A stretch of DNA of 64,000 bases. It comes from Novosphingobium sp. GTDB lineage: Bacteria; Pseudomonadota; Alphaproteobacteria; Sphingomonadales; Sphingomonadaceae. Location of the stretch: the NCBI GenBank assembly GCA_024236175.1, contig JACKKY010000003.1, positions 1 to 64,000 of the forward strand, given 5' to 3'. The notes beneath the pieces were generated by a model that made no database searches, had not been told where the DNA came from, and worked only from the letters and a program-made list of their open reading frames with translations. The translations under genes and the position numbers were made by a program. Each line of letters begins with the position of its first letter. Position 1 is the first letter of the stretch. Positions 33,976 through 42,443 of the stretch are shown here, piece after piece.

Positions 33976-34548
33976 ATGCAATCCATAGCCGACTATACCG
34001 GTGCCTTTTTCAACCACATGGAAGGGATTTTCCGGCCCGAGGACCGTGAACTGGCGCTGGAACTGGCACAGGCGCTGGGGCTGACGGTGCAGGAAATCCG
34101 CTTCACCGAAACCAGCAGGCCGATCGTCGCGCTGCATCCCAACGGCGACGACAAGGACCCGACGAACAACGTGTTCTTCCTGTTTCCGATGCCCGAAGGC
34201 CAGCAGCGGGTCCTCGATCTGATGAAGGTCCGGATCGCGGACGATCCCGAACTGCGTGCCGTGATCGGCGAATTTCGCGAATCGGCTCGCAAGATGCCGC
34301 CGCTGATGCCGCATTTCGGCGTGCGCTATCGCTCCAGCGCTGAGCTCGAGGCGGTGACCGACCGGATCGCGAACGGCCTCAGCCCGGCGCTCAAGGATCG
34401 TGTCAGCCTGTTCGAAGTGCCGCATTACGATCCGGTCGAGGGGTTGCCCGACATTCGCCAGGTTTTCGTCACCACCGATGTCTTCACCATCGGCACGGCG
34501 GGATTCGAGCAGGCGATCGAACTTCAGGTAGACCGCGCGAGGCCGTGA
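33976..34548 (+). CDS. Conserved-looking protein of unknown function
   Basis: 190 residues; GGAGA lies 10 bases before the ATG. The sequence is soluble and mixed alpha/beta, with RPIVALHPNGDD, NVFFLFPMPEG, MPHFGVRYRS and TTDVFTIGTAGFEQAIELQV. No family recognised. Its promoter shares the TetR-type palindrome with the divergent dioxygenase operon, which suggests co-expression with it. Confidence 0.7.
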   Translation: MQSIADYTGAFFNHMEGIFRPEDRELALELAQALGLTVQEIRFTETSRPIVALHPNGDDKDPTNNVFFLFPMPEGQQRVLDLMKVRIADDPELRAVIGEFRESARKMPPLMPHFGVRYRSSAELEAVTDRIANGLSPALKDRVSLFEVPHYDPVEGLPDIRQVFVTTDVFTIGTAGFEQAIELQVDRARP

Positions 34549-34572
34549 GGCGCAAGCCGCCGTTCGCCCCTA

Positions 34573-35310
34573 TCAGACAAGCCTGATCGACCAGCCGCCG
34601 TCGACCGGAATGATCGCCCCGGTGACATAGGAAGCCCTGTCAGAGGCAAGGAAGGCCGCGACTTCGCCGGGCTCTTCGGCTTCCCCCGGCCGGCCGAGGA
34701 CCGGCTTGCCGTAGATCTGCTCCTTGAAATCCTCGGGATAGCGGTCCCAGTTCTCGGTCTTGCACAGGCCGGGGGCGACCGCGTTGACGCGGATGCCCTG
34801 GCGGCCGTGATGGAAGGCCAGGCTCTGTGTCAGCGAATGCACCGCGGTTTTTGCCGCGCTGTAGACGATCGAGGCGCGGTCCTCGACTCCCAGCACGCCG
34901 GCCGAGGTGATGTTGACGATCGAACCACCGCCGCCTTTCGCCATCGCCCTTATTGCATGCTTGCAGCAGAACATCAGGCCCCTGAGGTTTACGGCGGTGC
35001 CTTCCTCGTATTCCCCGGCGGTCAGTTCTTCTCGCAGGGCCATCAGGGTCGCGGCATTGTTGACCAGTGCGTCGACCTTGCCGAACCGGCTCAGCGCGAA
35101 GGCGAACATCGCCTCGATCTCGTCTTCCCTGGCGACATCGGCGTGGTAGGGGACGACCGAGGATCCGATCCCGGCCGCCACCGCTTTCTCCTCCCCGCTG
35201 ATATCGACCGCCAGCACCTGCGCGCCTTCGCGCGCGAATATCCGGGCCATCGCCTTGCCGAGGCCGCGTCCCGCTCCGGTGATCACCGCGATCTTGCCTT
35301 CAAGCAACAT
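34573..35310 (-). CDS. Short-chain dehydrogenase/reductase
   Basis: 245 residues. Cofactor motif TGAGRGLGKAMA (T-G-x3-G-x-G), NNAATL, active-site serine region NITSAGVLG and Y-S-A-A-K; the C-terminus GAIIPVDGGWSIRLV is classical. D at the end of the second strand (VLAVDISG) favours NAD(H). It is close in sequence style to the SDR at 37840 (both have GLMFCCKHA or GMMFCCKHA and GIRVNAIAPG-like segments), so the two may be paralogues from the same pathway. Second of a leftward SDR pair. Confidence 0.9.
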   Translation of the reverse strand: MLLEGKIAVITGAGRGLGKAMARIFAREGAQVLAVDISGEEKAVAAGIGSSVVPYHADVAREDEIEAMFAFALSRFGKVDALVNNAATLMALREELTAGEYEEGTAVNLRGLMFCCKHAIRAMAKGGGGSIVNITSAGVLGVEDRASIVYSAAKTAVHSLTQSLAFHHGRQGIRVNAVAPGLCKTENWDRYPEDFKEQIYGKPVLGRPGEAEEPGEVAAFLASDRASYVTGAIIPVDGGWSIRLV

Positions 35311-35313
35311 GGT

Positions 35314-36279
35314 TCAGCTTCCCGCGCCCTGCAATTGCTCCAACACCCGCTCGCCGGGAAACGGCGCGTCGTGTCCGCCCATCGGCCCGACCGTGCGCGC
35401 CAGCTGGTGCGGGGGAAGAGCCGCGAGCGCTGCGGCGAGCGCATCCTGGGTCCAGGCCTTGCCCCCATTGCTCGCGTGATGCGCTCCGGTCCAGCTGTCG
35501 AACAGATAGACGTCGTCCGCCCGCACCGCCAGGAACCTGCCAGTAAACGCGCATTGCGGCGAGACGAGATAGAGCATCACCCGGGCAATGTGATCGGGAT
35601 CGAAGAGATCGTAGTCGGGATCGAACGGCATGATCTCGTCGATATTGTCGCGGTAGCCATGCATCGCCGCGGTCACCATCCGCGTGCGCGCGGTCGGCCC
35701 CAGTGCATTGACGCGCACGCCCAGCGAAGCCAGCTCCTGCGCCGTGACCTGCGCCATCGCCAGCACCGCCGCCTTGCTGACGCCGTAGATGCCGAGCGGG
35801 ATGTGCGGATTCGATCCGGAGCACGAAGCGGTGCATACCACCGCACGGCCGGGCCGGGGCCCTTGCTGCCGCCAGTGTCGCGTCGCCGCGTCGATCAGCG
35901 CCGCCATGCTCTTGGCGTTGATGTCGATGATGCGGTCCCACACGTCTTCACTCAACTCGCCGAACAGTGTCGGGCGGCTGATCCCGGCATTGTTGACGAG
36001 AATGTCGAGCGTGCCGAAGCGCTCCACAGTGCGGGCGATCAGCTGCTGCGAATCCGCCCAGCCGGAAACGTCGGTGGTGTCGGCCTCGGCCGTGCCGCCG
36101 GCGGCGGCGATTTCCCGCGCGACCGCGCGGGCCGGTTCCTCGTCGTTGCCTTCGCCCCAGGCCGAGCCGCCATAGTCGTTGACCATGACCTGCGCGCCCG
36201 CCTCGGCGAGCATCATCGCGTGTGCCCTGCCCACGCCGCGCCCGGCGCCGGTGACCAGCGCAACCTTGCCTTCGAGCAT
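35314..36279 (-). CDS. Short-chain dehydrogenase/reductase, FOX2-like with C-terminal extension
   Basis: 321 residues from the ATG at 36279. Cofactor motif TGAGRGVGRAHAMMLAEAG, followed by VMVNDYGG and a loop like the multifunctional 3-hydroxyacyl-CoA dehydrogenases; active site Y-G-V-S-K. After the SDR core there are about 60 further residues ending in MGGHDAPFPGERV. It is 3 bases upstream of the next SDR gene and divergent from a TetR gene, with a palindrome between. It probably oxidises an acyl-CoA or alicyclic alcohol intermediate. Confidence 0.88.
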   Translation of the reverse strand: MLEGKVALVTGAGRGVGRAHAMMLAEAGAQVMVNDYGGSAWGEGNDEEPARAVAREIAAAGGTAEADTTDVSGWADSQQLIARTVERFGTLDILVNNAGISRPTLFGELSEDVWDRIIDINAKSMAALIDAATRHWRQQGPRPGRAVVCTASCSGSNPHIPLGIYGVSKAAVLAMAQVTAQELASLGVRVNALGPTARTRMVTAAMHGYRDNIDEIMPFDPDYDLFDPDHIARVMLYLVSPQCAFTGRFLAVRADDVYLFDSWTGAHHASNGGKAWTQDALAAALAALPPHQLARTVGPMGGHDAPFPGERVLEQLQGAGS

Positions 36280-36327
36280 ATTCCTCTCCCGCGTTCGTAT
36301 CGCTTGCAGATCGGGTCCGACCTCTAT

Positions 36328-36357
36328 AACCGTAACGGATGGTTTAGTTAAACGGTT
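36328..36357. promoter_or_regulatory. Candidate TetR operator region
   Basis: AACCGT (36328-36333) and ACGGTT (36352-36357) form an inverted repeat 18 bases apart. The shorter dyad CCGT-A-ACGG (36330-36338) and TTTAGTTAAA lie within the same stretch. It separates the leftward SDR pair from the rightward TetR-TauD-SDR operon, and the TetR protein at 36426 is the obvious candidate ligand. Confidence 0.55.
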
Positions 36358-36425
36358 GTTCGGCCCGGTCAAGGCGGTGTGTGCGCAGCCGGGCCTATTG
36401 GGCAGAGAGTGCGAGAGGAGCAGAG

Positions 36426-37037
36426 ATGCGGGTGAAGACCGACGCGCGCCGCACCGCCATCGTCGCTGCGGCCTGGCGTGCTTTCCGCAGGAACGGCTTC
36501 GAGCGAACCACCATGTCGGACATCGTCGCGATTGCCGGGGGATCGAAAGCGACGATCTACAATTATTTCGAGTCCAAGGACGAGCTGTTCGCCGCCGCGC
36601 TCGACCATGGCCTGCGCAATGCCAGCGAAGCGCCGTTCCGCGAACTGGCAGGGCAGGGCAGCCTGGAGGACCGGCTGCTGCGCTTCGCGCGCTCGGACCT
36701 GAAAATCAGGCTGTCGCCCGACATGACGGCGGTGGAACGGATTCTCGTCGCGGAGGGAGGCCGCTCGCACGTCTATGCAGCGCTGCGCGAAAAGTCGCTG
36801 CTCAAGCGGCGCAAGATCGCGGAGCTGCTAGAGCCGGAAATGGCGGCAGGCAGGCTGCGCGATGCCGATCCGATCCGCGCCGCGATCCATTTGCTGGGGC
36901 TGATAGAGGCCGACCTCGTCAGCCGGCACCTGCAGGGCGACAAGACCATCACGCCGGGCATGCTCGAAGAGCAGGTCCATCAGGGGGTGGAAGCGTTCCT
37001 GCGCGCCTACGCGCCCGCTCCGGCTGTCGTGCCATGA
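36426..37037 (+). CDS. TetR-family transcriptional regulator
   Basis: 203 residues from the ATG at 36426 (GAGAGGAG upstream). Helix-turn-helix: IVAAAWRAFRRNGFERTTM, then AIAGGSKATIYNYFESKDELF, a very typical TetR pattern. The C-terminal domain resembles the AefR-like group. First gene of a rightward operon, overlapping the TauD gene by 4 bases; probably autoregulated through the inverted repeats at 36328-36357. Confidence 0.92.
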   Translation: MRVKTDARRTAIVAAAWRAFRRNGFERTTMSDIVAIAGGSKATIYNYFESKDELFAAALDHGLRNASEAPFRELAGQGSLEDRLLRFARSDLKIRLSPDMTAVERILVAEGGRSHVYAALREKSLLKRRKIAELLEPEMAAGRLRDADPIRAAIHLLGLIEADLVSRHLQGDKTITPGMLEEQVHQGVEAFLRAYAPAPAVVP

Positions 37038-37843
37038 AGGGAACCGACCTGACGCTGGAACCGGTGTCCGGCGCGATCGGCGCCTGGGTGCGCGGCTACG
37101 AGCTTGGTGTCGGCGCGAGCCCGGATACATCCGCCCGGCTGCAACGGGCGCTGGCCGAGCGCGGCGTGCTGTTCTTCGATTTCGGCCGGGTGCCGGACTT
37201 CGGGGAGTTCTTCGAATTCGCCGGCATGTTCGGCAAGGTGCAGGGCGAGTTCGGCCAGGAGATCAGGGACCGCAAGCAACCGGCAACGCCCTTCATCGAT
37301 TCATCGGTAACTCCGATGAAGCCGTTCCGCATCAATCACTGGCATGCCGACGGCGGGCCGCTGCCGGTGCCACCGCGCGCGGCGATACTTGCCGCCCACG
37401 AAGTTCCCGAAACCGGCGGTGATACGATGTGGGCCAGCATGGTAGCCGCCTACGATGCCCTCTCGCCGCATTTGCAGCGGATGCTCGACGGAATGCGGAT
37501 CGTGAACAACAACCGGCGGACCGGTTTTCTCGAACCCAGGGAACACATCCACCCGGCGGTGGTGGTGAATCCGGTCACCGGGCGCAAGTGCCTGTTCGTC
37601 GATCCCAATTACACCGCAGGCTTCGTCGATGTGCCCGAAGCCGAGAGCGACGCGCTGCTGCGCTTCCTGTTCGAGCACATCAACACGCCCGAATTCCACG
37701 TCCGTCTGCGTTGGAAGCCCGGCTATTGCGCGGTCTGGCACCAGCAGGTGACCAAGCATCGCGGCGTTGCCGACTTCACCGGCCCGCGCAAGCTGCAGCG
37801 CCTCACCGTGGACGGCGAACCGCTTTTGGGAGCAACGCAATGA
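37034..37843 (+). CDS. TauD/TfdA-family Fe(II)/2-oxoglutarate-dependent dioxygenase (group C)
   Basis: 269 residues; ATGA overlap with the TetR gene. Metal ligands H104 and D106 (NHWHADGG) and H242 (VTKHRGVADF); R256 (KLQRLT). ETGGDTMWASMVAAYDALS is typical of canonical TauD/TfdA enzymes. It differs from the 32988 gene in the first 90 residues, so it is not a recent duplicate. Substrate unknown; next gene is an SDR overlapping by 4 bases, which would suit oxidation of the alcohol made by the dioxygenase. Confidence 0.9.
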   Translation: MKGTDLTLEPVSGAIGAWVRGYELGVGASPDTSARLQRALAERGVLFFDFGRVPDFGEFFEFAGMFGKVQGEFGQEIRDRKQPATPFIDSSVTPMKPFRINHWHADGGPLPVPPRAAILAAHEVPETGGDTMWASMVAAYDALSPHLQRMLDGMRIVNNNRRTGFLEPREHIHPAVVVNPVTGRKCLFVDPNYTAGFVDVPEAESDALLRFLFEHINTPEFHVRLRWKPGYCAVWHQQVTKHRGVADFTGPRKLQRLTVDGEPLLGATQ

Positions 37844-38586
37844 CAGGAATGCTGCAAGGCAAGACCGCCGTCGTCACCGGCGCCGGCACCGGCATCGGCC
37901 GGGTGATCGCTCGCCGTTTTGTCGCCGAAGGGGCGCGGGTGCTGGTCAGCGATTTCAGCGGCGAACAGGAAGACACCGCGGCCGAACTGGGCGAGGCCGC
38001 AGTGGCCTTCCAGGCCGATGTCCGCCACGAAGCGGAGATAGAAGAGATGTTCGCGCAGGCGCTGGAGGCGCTGGGCCGGCTCGACATCTCGGTCCATGTC
38101 GCCGGCAATCCCGGCGGCCGCTGGGGCGAGGAAATCACCGAGGAGGAATTCGACGCTTTCACCCAGACCCACCTCAAGGGCATGATGTTCTGCTGCAAGC
38201 ATGCGGCGCGCGCAATGCTGCCTGCCGGCGGCGGCGCGATCGTCAATTTCTCCTCGACCGCCTCGCTCAATTACGACCCGCTGATTTCCTTCGGCTATTC
38301 TGCGGCCAAGGCAGGGATCAATTCGCTGACCAAGGGATTCGCCGGGCGTTACGGCAAGGACGGCATCAGGGTGAATGCGATCGCGCCGGGCTTCACTCTC
38401 AGCGAGAAGAACCGGAACGTGCCGGAGCAGGTGATGGCCAGCCTGTCTGCGCGGGCCATGCTGGGCCGCGCGGGCACGCCGGAGGAGCAGGCCAGTGTCG
38501 CGCTGTTCCTCGCCTCCGACCTCGCATCCTTCGTGACTGGCCTGACGATTCCGGTCGACGGCGGCTGGACGGCGCGTCTGGCCTGA
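37840..38586 (+). CDS. Short-chain dehydrogenase/reductase
   Basis: 248 residues; ATGA overlap with the TauD gene. TGAGTGIGRVIARRF, VAGNPGG (in place of the usual NNAG), SSTASLNYD and Y-S-A-A-K, then FVTGLTIPVDGGW. VSDFSG after strand 2 suggests NAD(H). Replacement of N-N-A-G by V-A-G-N is unusual but seen in some SDRs. Part of the TetR-TauD-SDR-CMD operon. Confidence 0.9.
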   Translation: MTGMLQGKTAVVTGAGTGIGRVIARRFVAEGARVLVSDFSGEQEDTAAELGEAAVAFQADVRHEAEIEEMFAQALEALGRLDISVHVAGNPGGRWGEEITEEEFDAFTQTHLKGMMFCCKHAARAMLPAGGGAIVNFSSTASLNYDPLISFGYSAAKAGINSLTKGFAGRYGKDGIRVNAIAPGFTLSEKNRNVPEQVMASLSARAMLGRAGTPEEQASVALFLASDLASFVTGLTIPVDGGWTARLA

Positions 38587-38611
38587 CACTCCGGCAAGGG
38601 GAGAGAGGATC

Positions 38612-39484
38612 GTGGCGGTAATGACACAGGAAGAGCGCATCGCCGCCGACAGGCGGGTGCGCGAGCAGCTTGGCCTGCCGATGACGGGCGCCAATACCAC
38701 CGGCTGGATCTGCGAGCAGGCACGGCAGGCCGAACGGGAAATCCTCGGTGCGCAGACCTATTGCTTCGGCGAGATCTGGGGGCGGCCCGGCCTCGACATA
38801 CAGACCCGCTGCCACATCACCATTGCAGTGCTGACCTCGCGTTATCAGCACGGCCCGCTCGCCGATTATGTCGGCGCCGCGATCAGGGTTGGTATCGAAC
38901 CGTCCGATGTGCTCGAGAACATGCTGCAGCTGTCGAGCTATACCGGCATCACCGCCGTGTCCGAAGCGATGAACGTCGCCCGCCGCGTGTTCGGCGAGCT
39001 GGACCTGGCGACCCGGAGCGACGAGGAGCTTGAACCTACCTATGCGATGGACCGCGACGATCGCCTGGCCGCTGTCGGCCGGATCGTGCGCGATGTCGGC
39101 ATCGGCCGCATGGGGCTGGAGCCGGATGCGCCGCCGTTCGCCTTTCTCAAGGGTGGCGTCTGGACCGAAAAGGCCAGGGACCTCGACGTCGAGGAAGATT
39201 TCAACCGGATCAACGGCGAGTACGGCTATGGCGAATGCTGGGGCCGCCAGGCGCTGGGCTACAGGCTGCGCAGCTTCATCACCATGGCCGGCCTGCAGGC
39301 GATGGCGCTCAATGAACAGCTCCACTTCCATATCAACAACGCGATCAACCTGGGTATCACGGGCGAGGAAGTGCACGAGTGCCTCGCCCATGTCGGCGCC
39401 TATTGCGGGGGAGCGAATTGGCGCAACGCCGCCAACGTCGCGCGCGACATCTTCCTCCAGCGCGGGATTGTCGAACCGGCCTGA
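38612..39484 (+). CDS. Tandem carboxymuconolactone decarboxylase-like (AhpD fold) protein
   Basis: 290 residues from a GTG at 38612 (GGGGAGAGAGG just upstream); an ATG 9 bases later is possible. Two copies of the all-helical CMD domain are visible: RCHITIAVLTSRYQHGPLADYVGAAIRVGIEPSDVLE in the first half and the matching GYRLRSFITMAGLQAMA, HFHINNAINLGITGEEVHE in the second. The AhpD C-x2-C redox pair is absent, so a decarboxylase or lactonase-like role is more likely than peroxide defence. Last gene of its operon. Confidence 0.85.
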   Translation: MAVMTQEERIAADRRVREQLGLPMTGANTTGWICEQARQAEREILGAQTYCFGEIWGRPGLDIQTRCHITIAVLTSRYQHGPLADYVGAAIRVGIEPSDVLENMLQLSSYTGITAVSEAMNVARRVFGELDLATRSDEELEPTYAMDRDDRLAAVGRIVRDVGIGRMGLEPDAPPFAFLKGGVWTEKARDLDVEEDFNRINGEYGYGECWGRQALGYRLRSFITMAGLQAMALNEQLHFHINNAINLGITGEEVHECLAHVGAYCGGANWRNAANVARDIFLQRGIVEPA

Positions 39485-39611
39485 CTGGCTACGAATGCCT
39501 GGCTGTCGCTCAATCGGGAAGCGATCTGCCAAAGGGTTGCCGTTGGACAACATGCGTTGCGCCGCCGGCTGCTTTCGAGAGGGCCAATAGCACCCTCACC
39601 GTGAGAGATGT

Positions 39612-40778
39612 CTATGCGGAAGCCCGCACTTCGCTGGCAGCAACAACGGTCGCGATCGACTTGGTTTGCGAAAGCGAACTGCCGAAGCTGTGCAGGCCAA
39701 GTGCGTGCAACCCTCCCAGGCCACCGCAGACGAACAACACCATGTCCTTGGGTTCAGGCGTCGCATAGATGCGTCCGTCCTCGCGAATGCGTCCCTGCGC
39801 CTCGACCTGCCCGCGGTGAAGATCCTGCAACCAGTCTCCAGGCAGGCTGGCAAACTTCCAGATGATTTTCTGGACGTCCTCGATGTCCGGAATTTCGTTC
39901 GCTATGATCTCCGCGCAGATCGGATTGATGCCGATCGTCATCTCCGAATATTCCATCGAAGGCGTAAAGCAATTGGCGCCCGGATAGGCCACGGACTTGC
40001 CGATCATTTCCAGAAACGCCATCGCGCCTGTCGATGTGGTGTCGAGGATGTTCATGGTTCCCATCGTGCTGAACGCGGTGACGGCATTGCCCTTGATGCC
40101 CGCGCGACGTTCGGCCAGCGGCGCCCATGGCGATTTCTCTTCCCACTCCCCCATGAGCAAGCCGGAGATTCGGCCGGGCGAGCCAAAGGTCGTCTGCGAG
40201 GTCACGCCCGCCACCTGTCCGGCGACATTGCGCATGGTCAGGCGGATGGCGCGGCCGATCGCGTTCGCCCTGGTGGCAACACCGCCTGCGCAGCCATAGC
40301 TGTAAGGGATCTTGAGCGCGTCGCGTACCGGGCCGTTCACCACGAAACCGGGGTAGACGGGCGCAGTGGTCGCATTGACGCCATAAAGCTCGAAATCGGG
40401 CTCCGCGATCGCCTCGATAGCGGCAATGATCAGCTCAAGCGAGTCGACCGGCGCGCCGGCCATGACAGCGTTAATGACAATCTTTTCGACGGTACATTCC
40501 GAACTGTCCGGCATCTTCGCGATCACTTCGTCCGGATACCGGTCATTTTCCGCGAGGAAGCTGCGCACCCTAGCATCTGTCGGCGGGATGAGCGGCAGCC
40601 CATCGCCCCAGCCCTGCTTGAGAGAGAAGTCTATGAAGGCCTCGATATCGTCCGACGTTTCCAGCTGACGGCTGGTCAGCCAATCCACTTCGCAGCCCGA
40701 CGGGCCGCAATCGCGGCTGACCAGTGTCTTGCGCACGGTATTCTGGCGACTGGAGGGCCTGATCGTGTGAATGGTCAC
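39612..40778 (-). CDS. Conserved protein partner of the UGSC-family protein, function unknown
   Basis: 388 residues from a GTG that overlaps the upstream stop (GTGA). Cysteines at RDCGPSGCEVDW near the N-terminus and YSYGCAGG in the middle could be redox-active or bind metal. Glycine-rich stretches (FGSPGRISGLLMGEWEE, SMEYSEMTIGINPICAE) suggest an enzyme, but I recognise no named catalytic family. It is coupled to the UGSC-type gene, and both are divergent from a LysR regulator, forming a compact three-gene unit separate from the dioxygenase modules. Confidence 0.72.
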   Translation of the reverse strand: MTIHTIRPSSRQNTVRKTLVSRDCGPSGCEVDWLTSRQLETSDDIEAFIDFSLKQGWGDGLPLIPPTDARVRSFLAENDRYPDEVIAKMPDSSECTVEKIVINAVMAGAPVDSLELIIAAIEAIAEPDFELYGVNATTAPVYPGFVVNGPVRDALKIPYSYGCAGGVATRANAIGRAIRLTMRNVAGQVAGVTSQTTFGSPGRISGLLMGEWEEKSPWAPLAERRAGIKGNAVTAFSTMGTMNILDTTSTGAMAFLEMIGKSVAYPGANCFTPSMEYSEMTIGINPICAEIIANEIPDIEDVQKIIWKFASLPGDWLQDLHRGQVEAQGRIREDGRIYATPEPKDMVLFVCGGLGGLHALGLHSFGSSLSQTKSIATVVAASEVRASA

Positions 40779-41335
40779 GCGGCTTTCTCCTGTTCGCTCA
40801 AGCTGGCGCCCATGGTGTCGACGAGTGCCTTGAAATGCGCTTCGGCAACCGGCTCAACGTCCTCGCGCGCCAGTTCGTTCAGCGGATAAGGCAAGACATG
40901 GACGCGCAAGCCGGATCGGCCACCGCGCGCGGCGAGCTCATGCGCGAAATCCTCGAAGTTCCTGGTTGCAACCGCAACTGTGGGAAGGCCGGTGTTGGCC
41001 GCGGCAATGGCGTCGCGAATGGTCCAACCCGTGCATGAGCCGCAATTGGCGAGCCCCACGACAGCGATGTCGATGGTCTTCAACCATTCATGGAGTGAGC
41101 GATCCTGTTCCTCGCCTTCTTCGCCGGATCGGTTGGTCGAGCGCCAATAGGAAATTTCTGCGCCGGCCTCACGGAACTTCTCCGCCCAATTCTCGCTGAT
41201 CCAGTCCCAGCAACGCCAGATCTGGTCAACGCGAAAACCGATGCGCTTGCCACCGATGATGCCGGCATCCGGACCGGGGCTTTCATTGTCATCCAGGCGG
41301 CGCGCCGTTGGATCGAGTACCTTGATAAGCGCCAT
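40775..41335 (-). CDS. UGSC-family (seleno)protein homologue, cysteine form
   Basis: 186 residues from the second of two adjacent ATGs (41335 and 41338), better spaced from AGGAG. C98-G-S-C101 in LANCGSCTGW is the family motif; in some members the first position is selenocysteine (U-G-S-C). Here it is TGC, an ordinary cysteine. The C-x-x-C geometry after a hydrophobic strand suggests thiol redox chemistry. The family is known mainly from selenoproteome surveys and has no assigned reaction. It overlaps the partner gene by 4 bases. Confidence 0.78.
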   Translation of the reverse strand: MALIKVLDPTARRLDDNESPGPDAGIIGGKRIGFRVDQIWRCWDWISENWAEKFREAGAEISYWRSTNRSGEEGEEQDRSLHEWLKTIDIAVVGLANCGSCTGWTIRDAIAAANTGLPTVAVATRNFEDFAHELAARGGRSGLRVHVLPYPLNELAREDVEPVAEAHFKALVDTMGASLSEQEKAA

Positions 41336-41523
41336 CATTCCTCTCCTATGTGCCGAGGTGCCAACAAGCGGGTCACCAGGAACCTGATCTGCTCCCGAGC
41401 AGCGGGCTTTTGCCGTTTCGCGTTTGCACGCCCGCTGGCTTGGGAGACGCTGACATGCACTTGCAGGATGAATGCTTGCAGATCGGCGTAATTGCGTCCA
41501 ATGCATTCTTAGGTGCCAACTTA

Positions 41524-41531
41524 TACGTATG
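41524..41531. promoter_or_regulatory. Small palindrome before the LysR gene
   Basis: ATACGTAT, a perfect 8-base palindrome ending 6 bases before the preferred LysR start at 41538 and overlapping an upstream in-frame ATG (41529). It may be part of a regulator site in the divergent UGSC/LysR control region. Short, so weak evidence. Confidence 0.3.
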
Positions 41532-41537
41532 ATCTAT

Positions 41538-42410
41538 ATGCTCGAATTGCGAAGCCTTCGCCATCTCGTCGTACTCGCGCGGAGACTCAATTTTGTGCGC
41601 GCGGCCGATGAATTGGGCATTACCCAGCCCACCTTGAGCCGCTCGATCCAGGCATTGGAGCGGCAACTCGGCACCAGGTTGTTTGATCGGGATCGCGGTG
41701 GAGTCACACTGACACCCCAAGGCCGGCTTATTGCCGAACGTGCGGGATTTCTGCTTGTCGACGCAGAGGATCTGGAACGCCAATCGAGATTGTACAGCCA
41801 AGGAGACGCGGGTTTTATCCGCTTTGGCATGGCGCCCATGCCGGCTCACGCCCTCCTTCGGACCGTGCTCTCGCAGCTGCTCACCAACTCACCCGGCGTG
41901 ACGAACGAGGTGGTGGTGCGTGACGTCGAGGAGCTTTGGGGCATGCTCGTCGTGGGCGAGATCGAGTTCTTCGTCAGTCCGAACCCACCGCTTCAGGACC
42001 TTTCGCAGGCGCGCGTCGAAAGCCTGGGCGAGTTTCCTTTGAGCCTGATCGTGCGCAGCGGACATCCCTTGCTGAAAGACACGCCGGAAGAACGCCAGTT
42101 TCCACTGCTCCGGTCGAGTTGGACAGGCATCCCGGTACCGGATCGGATAAAGCCCCGCATTCTGGGAGAGCCCAACATCATCGAGGATTTTGCGACGCTG
42201 GCAGGGCTGACGTCCTCGACGGACGCAATCTGGTTTTCTTCCGCCTTTGCGGTCCGGCAGGAGCTTGCGAACGGGGTGTTGGTGGAACTGCTCCGCGCCG
42301 AGCAGAAAATCGAAATGACACTATACGCGCTCAAGCGGCGCAGCCGAACACCTCTGGCGGAAACCGTCACGGCGGCGCTTCGCGAAGCGGTCGGACGGGT
42401 GGGCTCTTGA
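41538..42410 (+). CDS. LysR-family transcriptional regulator
   Basis: 290 residues from the ATG at 41538, giving MLELRSLRHLVVLARRLNF, the usual LysR start; ATG 41529 is an alternative. The helix-turn-helix is FVRAADELGITQPTLSRSIQALERQLG, followed by LFDRDRGGVTLTPQG. The substrate-binding domain follows (about 95-290). Divergent from the UGSC pair, it very likely regulates that operon. Convergent with the TetR gene at 42444. Confidence 0.93.
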   Translation: MLELRSLRHLVVLARRLNFVRAADELGITQPTLSRSIQALERQLGTRLFDRDRGGVTLTPQGRLIAERAGFLLVDAEDLERQSRLYSQGDAGFIRFGMAPMPAHALLRTVLSQLLTNSPGVTNEVVVRDVEELWGMLVVGEIEFFVSPNPPLQDLSQARVESLGEFPLSLIVRSGHPLLKDTPEERQFPLLRSSWTGIPVPDRIKPRILGEPNIIEDFATLAGLTSSTDAIWFSSAFAVRQELANGVLVELLRAEQKIEMTLYALKRRSRTPLAETVTAALREAVGRVGS

Positions 42411-42422
42411 CGGAAGCGAATA

Positions 42423-42440
42423 GCCGGCACCTCGGCCGGC
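42423..42440. terminator. Hairpin between convergent LysR and TetR genes
   Basis: GCCGGC-ACCTCG-GCCGGC can form a 6-base GC stem with a 6-base loop in either strand, in the 33-base gap between two convergent genes. There is no good T-run, so factor-independent termination is uncertain. Confidence 0.35.
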
Positions 42441-42443
42441 GTC

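Noticed and set aside
41042..41053. Possible selenocysteine at the UGSC motif
   Set aside because: Both positions are TGC codons, so this is the cysteine form; no in-frame TGA occurs there.
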